A stretch of DNA of 8,740 nucleotides, taken from Verrucomicrobiales bacterium. GTDB lineage: Bacteria > Verrucomicrobiota > Verrucomicrobiae > Limisphaerales > UBA9464. Below the pieces are notes generated by a model. It was given only the letters and a program-made list of their open reading frames with translations. It was not told the origin of the DNA and did not search any database. The stretch is taken from NCBI GenBank assembly GCA_005789375.1, contig SXXZ01000202.1:1-8740 (forward strand), given 5' to 3'. Shown piece after piece: positions 6,247 to 8,740 of this stretch; within the stretch, counting starts at the first letter, position 1, and each line of letters opens with the position of its first letter. The translations under genes and the position numbers were made by a program.

Positions 6247-8238
6247 ATGAGCGAACTGAATTCCGTCCCTGCTGCTGCCACCACTCCGTGGGACATCCCC
6301 ACTGCACGTTCCCTCTACAATATCGACCGATGGGGGGCCGGTTACTTCGACGTGAACGAGGCCGGAAACGTGGTGGTCACGCCGCTGCGCGAAAAAGGGT
6401 CGTCCATTGAAATCGCGGACATCATCGAGGAGGCCCGCGAGCGGAAGTTGCAGTTTCCGCTGCTCATCCGTTTCCAAGACATTCTGCGCGACCGGGTGGC
6501 CCACCTGAACAACGCCTTCCGGAATTCCATCACCGAATTTCAATTCAAGGGCAGCTACCGGGGAGTTTTCCCCATCAAGGTCAATCAACTGCGAGAGGTG
6601 GTTGAGGAAATCCTCGATGCGGGCAAGGCCTACAATTTTGGGCTCGAGGTGGGTTCAAAGCCTGAGCTGTACGCCGGCATGGCGCTGCAGGACCAGCCCG
6701 GAGGCCTCATCATCTGCAACGGCTACAAAGACCAGGCCTTCATCAAGTTGGCTCTGTCCGGCATTAAGCTGGGCAAGAAGGTCATCATGGTGGTGGAGAA
6801 GCTCGAGGAACTTCGCCACATCATTACCGTCTCCAAGCAGGTCGGAGTGGAGCCGTTGATCGGTATTCGCGCGCGCCTCCTCAGCAAGGGTTCGGGCAAA
6901 TGGGCCGAAAGCGGCGGTGAGAATGCCAAGTTTGGTCTGAGTACTTCGGAACTGCTGGCTGCAGCCGAGTTGCTGCGCGCTGAAAATTTGTCGGGCAGTT
7001 TCAAGCTGCTGCATTTCCACATCGGCTCTCAGGTGCCGGACATCTTGACCGTGAAGAAGGCCGTGCAGGAGGCGGCCCGTTTCTACGCCAAGCTCAAGAA
7101 GATGGGTTTCCCCATCGAGTTCATGGATGTCGGTGGAGGCTTGGGCGTGGACTACGATGGATCCCGCAGCGCCTTCGATAGCTCGACCAATTACACGCTG
7201 CAGGAATACACCAACGACATCGTTTATTACATCGCCGATGTCTGCAACGCGGAGGGGGTTGCGCATCCGGACATTGTCAGTGAATCCGGGCGCGCGCTGG
7301 TGGCCCACCATTCGGTGCTCGTGGTCGAGGTCTTCGGCTCGATCGACAAGACTCGTCAAGAGATCCAATTCCAATACGGGCCCGATGAGCACCGCTTGGT
7401 GAAGGAGATGCTCGATATCCGAGACAACCTCGGAAAGGTCAACAAGCTGGAGTCTTTCCACGATGCGTTGGAACGCAAGGAGGACGCTCACCAGATGTTC
7501 ACCCTTGGGGTCTTGGAATTGCCGGAGAAGGCCAAGATTGAGACCCTCTATTGGGAAATCTCCAAGGAGGTCGTTCAGTCATTCCGGGGACAAGGCTACG
7601 TGCCCGAGGAGATTCAGCAACTGGAGGACAGTTTGGGAGACCAGTACCTCTGCAATTTTTCGGTTTTCCAGTCACTCCTAGACCATTGGGCCTTGGGCCA
7701 GTTGTTCCCGGTGATGCCGTTGCATCGACTGCTGGAGCGGCCTACGCGCGAGGGGACTCTGGTGGATATCACCTGCGACTCGGACGGGTGCATCAACAAG
7801 TTCGTGGATCTTCGCGATGTCCGCGACACGCTGCCGCTGCATGAACTGCGGGAGACTCCGCAGGGTCAGGAGCCGTATTACTTGGGATTCTTCCTCATGG
7901 GTGCCTACCAGGACATCATGGGTGATTTGCATAATTTGTTTGGTCGTGTGAACGAGGTGCATGTCTTCCTCGAGCCCGATGAGCCCTGCGGCTACTACAT
8001 TGAAGAGGTGATCGAAGGAAACACCATCAGCCAGTGTCTCACTTCGGTGCAGTACGAAGAGGGCGAACTTAAGCGGCAGATGAAGGCTCAGGTGGATGCG
8101 GCCATTAAGAGCGACAAGCTCAAGCCGACTGAAGGCATGCGCCTGCTCGATGAGTATGAGCGCGGGCTCAAGGAATACACCTACCTGGATATCCATCCGG
8201 CCCCCCTGGCGGGTCATGGGAACGGTCACGGGCGTTAG
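6247..8238 (+). CDS. speA: Biosynthetic arginine decarboxylase (PLP-dependent, SpeA)
   Basis: This 663-residue protein is about the length of E. coli SpeA. It decarboxylates L-arginine to agmatine, the first step of the arginine route to putrescine and spermidine. It opens with the family block SLYNIDRWGAGYFDVNEAG. The fold-III PLP barrel has K111 in FPIKVNQ (Schiff-base lysine), HFHIGSQ with H256 and H258, the glycine-rich phosphate loop DVGGGLGVDYDGS from D294, and ESGRALVAHHS from E346. The C-terminal beta domain carries CDSDG with C510 and D513, the residues that complete the active site across the dimer. The protein ends in a short Gly/His tail (GHGNGHGR). ATG 6247 was preferred to the in-frame TTG at 6238, which adds only three residues. 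No agmatine-processing gene (speB or aguA/aguB) lies in the window, so the next step must be encoded elsewhere. Codon use is strongly biased and GC-rich, as expected for a well-expressed housekeeping gene. Confidence 0.97.
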   Translation: MSELNSVPAAATTPWDIPTARSLYNIDRWGAGYFDVNEAGNVVVTPLREKGSSIEIADIIEEARERKLQFPLLIRFQDILRDRVAHLNNAFRNSITEFQFKGSYRGVFPIKVNQLREVVEEILDAGKAYNFGLEVGSKPELYAGMALQDQPGGLIICNGYKDQAFIKLALSGIKLGKKVIMVVEKLEELRHIITVSKQVGVEPLIGIRARLLSKGSGKWAESGGENAKFGLSTSELLAAAELLRAENLSGSFKLLHFHIGSQVPDILTVKKAVQEAARFYAKLKKMGFPIEFMDVGGGLGVDYDGSRSAFDSSTNYTLQEYTNDIVYYIADVCNAEGVAHPDIVSESGRALVAHHSVLVVEVFGSIDKTRQEIQFQYGPDEHRLVKEMLDIRDNLGKVNKLESFHDALERKEDAHQMFTLGVLELPEKAKIETLYWEISKEVVQSFRGQGYVPEEIQQLEDSLGDQYLCNFSVFQSLLDHWALGQLFPVMPLHRLLERPTREGTLVDITCDSDGCINKFVDLRDVRDTLPLHELRETPQGQEPYYLGFFLMGAYQDIMGDLHNLFGRVNEVHVFLEPDEPCGYYIEEVIEGNTISQCLTSVQYEEGELKRQMKAQVDAAIKSDKLKPTEGMRLLDEYERGLKEYTYLDIHPAPLAGHGNGHGR

Positions 8239-8250
8239 CTCCGCGGTACC

Positions 8251-8384
8251 GGGGTTCCGCGGCATCAGGCCTCCGCTCGCTGGGTAGGCTCTGAGGAGGA
8301 TGAGCTTTCGCGCTGTGCGCGAGGGGGGGTAGTGTTCGCCTCCAAGGCTCGCTCCGGCCCGACACCGCTCCGCTACGGTTTTGG
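8251..8384. repeat. GC-rich repeat unit, copy 1 (134 bases)
   Basis: First of three copies of the same unit, starting 12 bases after the speA stop. It runs from GGGGTTCCGCGGCATCAGG to CTACGGTTTTGG. Compared with copy 2 I count six clear substitutions plus a changed G-tract after the hairpin. The core hairpin is TCGCGC (8308-8313), loop TGT, GCGCGA (8317-8322). In RNA it can extend with two U-G pairs to C8305-G8325, a 9-bp stem. Upstream of it CCTCC and GGAGG can also pair. Being the most diverged copy, it is probably the array edge. Confidence 0.9.
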
Positions 8385-8511
8385 GCCGGCTCCGCGCGGC
8401 CGGGCTGATCGCTTTTGGAGTACCCCAACGGGGCACTGCATACCAGCCCGGGGTGGAACCCCGGGTAAGGCAAAGCCAGAACCGATGCGTTCTGAAGGAA
8501 CGCCGCATAGC
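8385..8511. repeat. Structured 127-base spacer between repeat copies 1 and 2
   Basis: This segment separates copies 1 and 2, whereas only 5 bases (8647-8651) separate copies 2 and 3. It contains three small perfect inverted repeats in a row: CCCC-AAC-GGGG (8423-8433), CCCGGGG-TGGAA-CCCCGGG (8447-8465) and GCGTTC-TGAAG-GAACGC (8487-8503). The order 'CCCCAACGGGG, then an ATACCAGCCC hairpin, then a GAACGC hairpin' resembles short dispersed non-coding repeats I recall from Verrucomicrobiota and Planctomycetota genomes; that resemblance is from memory and not checked. No coding potential is apparent. Confidence 0.7.
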
Positions 8512-8646
8512 GGGGCTTCGCGGTATCAGGCCTCCGCTCGCTGAGTAGGCTCTGGGGAGGATGAGCTTTCGCGCTGTGCGCGAGGGGGTTGGGGTGTTCG
8601 CCTCCAAGGCTCGCTACGGCCCGACACCGCTCCGCTACGGTTTTGG
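8512..8646. repeat. GC-rich repeat unit, copy 2 (135 bases)
   Basis: Second copy, from GGGGCTTCGCGGTATCAGG to CTACGGTTTTGG. The core hairpin TCGCGC-TGT-GCGCGA is at 8569-8583, with CCTCC (8531-8535) and GGAGG (8556-8560) just upstream. Within the second half, GCTCGCTACGG and GCTCCGCTACGG form an imperfect internal direct repeat. It is followed by only TGGGC before copy 3, giving a 140-base period. Confidence 0.92.
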
Positions 8647-8651
8647 TGGGC

Positions 8652-8740
8652 GGGGCTTCGCGGTATCAGGCCTCCGCGCGCTGAGTAGGCTCTCGGGAGG
8701 ATGAGCTTTCGCGCTGTGCGCGAGGGGGTGGGGTGTTCGC
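8652..8740. repeat. GC-rich repeat unit, copy 3 (cut by window edge)
   Basis: Third copy, visible for 89 bases before the window ends. Against copy 2 it shows two substitutions and one single-base deletion in the G/T tract. The hairpin TCGCGC-TGT-GCGCGA is intact at 8709-8723. The high identity of copies 2 and 3 points to recent duplication or homogenisation, and the array very likely continues to the right. Confidence 0.92.

Noticed and set aside
5252..6307. Minus-strand 351-codon frame across ubiX and the start of the ubiA-type gene
   Set aside because: It lies in another frame over two genes with full family motifs. Its translation is low-complexity and shows no recognisable domain, so it is a shadow.
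8241..8262. Rho-independent terminator after speA (CCGCGG ... CCGCGG, 6-bp stem with 10-base loop)
   Set aside because: No T-run follows, and CCGCGG is self-complementary, so pairing of two copies is expected by chance in GC-rich DNA. Left as a possible weak stem only.
8332..8544. Plus-strand 70-codon frame crossing copy 1, the spacer and copy 2
   Set aside because: It spans the junctions of unrelated repeat pieces, has no Shine-Dalgarno and is rich in Pro/Arg/Gly as expected from GC-rich non-coding DNA.
7678..8607. Long minus-strand open frame (309 codons) spanning the repeat array and the 3' end of speA
   Set aside because: It is antisense to a clear speA. Its N-terminal part is just the repeat translated, with the same Arg/Ser-rich peptide recurring, and GC-rich DNA commonly leaves such frames open.
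8251..8740. CRISPR array
   Set aside because: Units are about 135 bases with a 5-base or 127-base junction, not 20-50-base repeats with uniform unique spacers, and no cas gene is present.

Overview
The window reads as ordinary chromosomal, GC-rich bacterial DNA carrying seven protein genes (one cut by the left edge), followed by a repeat-rich, gene-free right end of about 500 bases. The gene content is a Gram-negative-type mix: a MacB/FtsX-like permease end, RNase Y, an exported S9 peptidase, a UbiA/UbiX quinone-type pair and a long biosynthetic arginine decarboxylase. Most genes also lack a clear Shine-Dalgarno. Together with the style of the 3' repeats, this suggests Verrucomicrobiota or a relative. 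That placement is an inference from memory of such genomes, not from a search.

Layout. Bases 1-2445 are a tight left-to-right gene run: the end of an ABC-transporter permease, then 5-formyltetrahydrofolate cyclo-ligase (gap of 5 bases), then RNase Y (overlap of 11 bases). After a 75-base gap comes a separate exported serine peptidase of the prolyl-oligopeptidase clan (2521-4470). It converges on a leftward pair, ubiX (5536-6093) followed by a UbiA-family prenyltransferase (4516-5460). These two fit one prenylated aromatic/quinone pathway: the UbiA enzyme attaches the polyprenyl tail, and UbiX makes the prenylated flavin needed by a UbiD-type decarboxylase, which is not in this window. A 153-base divergent region separates ubiX from speA (6247-8238), the PLP-dependent arginine decarboxylase that makes agmatine for polyamine synthesis.

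The right end (8239-8740) holds no credible gene. It has three copies of a roughly 135-base GC-rich repeat, each with a conserved hairpin. Copies 2 and 3 start 140 bases apart. Copies 1 and 2 are separated by a 127-base spacer with its own set of perfect small hairpins. The third copy runs off the window, so the array continues. This is the least explained part of the window.

I found no defence system, CRISPR array, transposase, tRNA or rRNA. The main items for a second look are the repeat array, its structured spacer, and a 7-bp GC-rich inverted repeat lying directly in front of the ubiX start codon.
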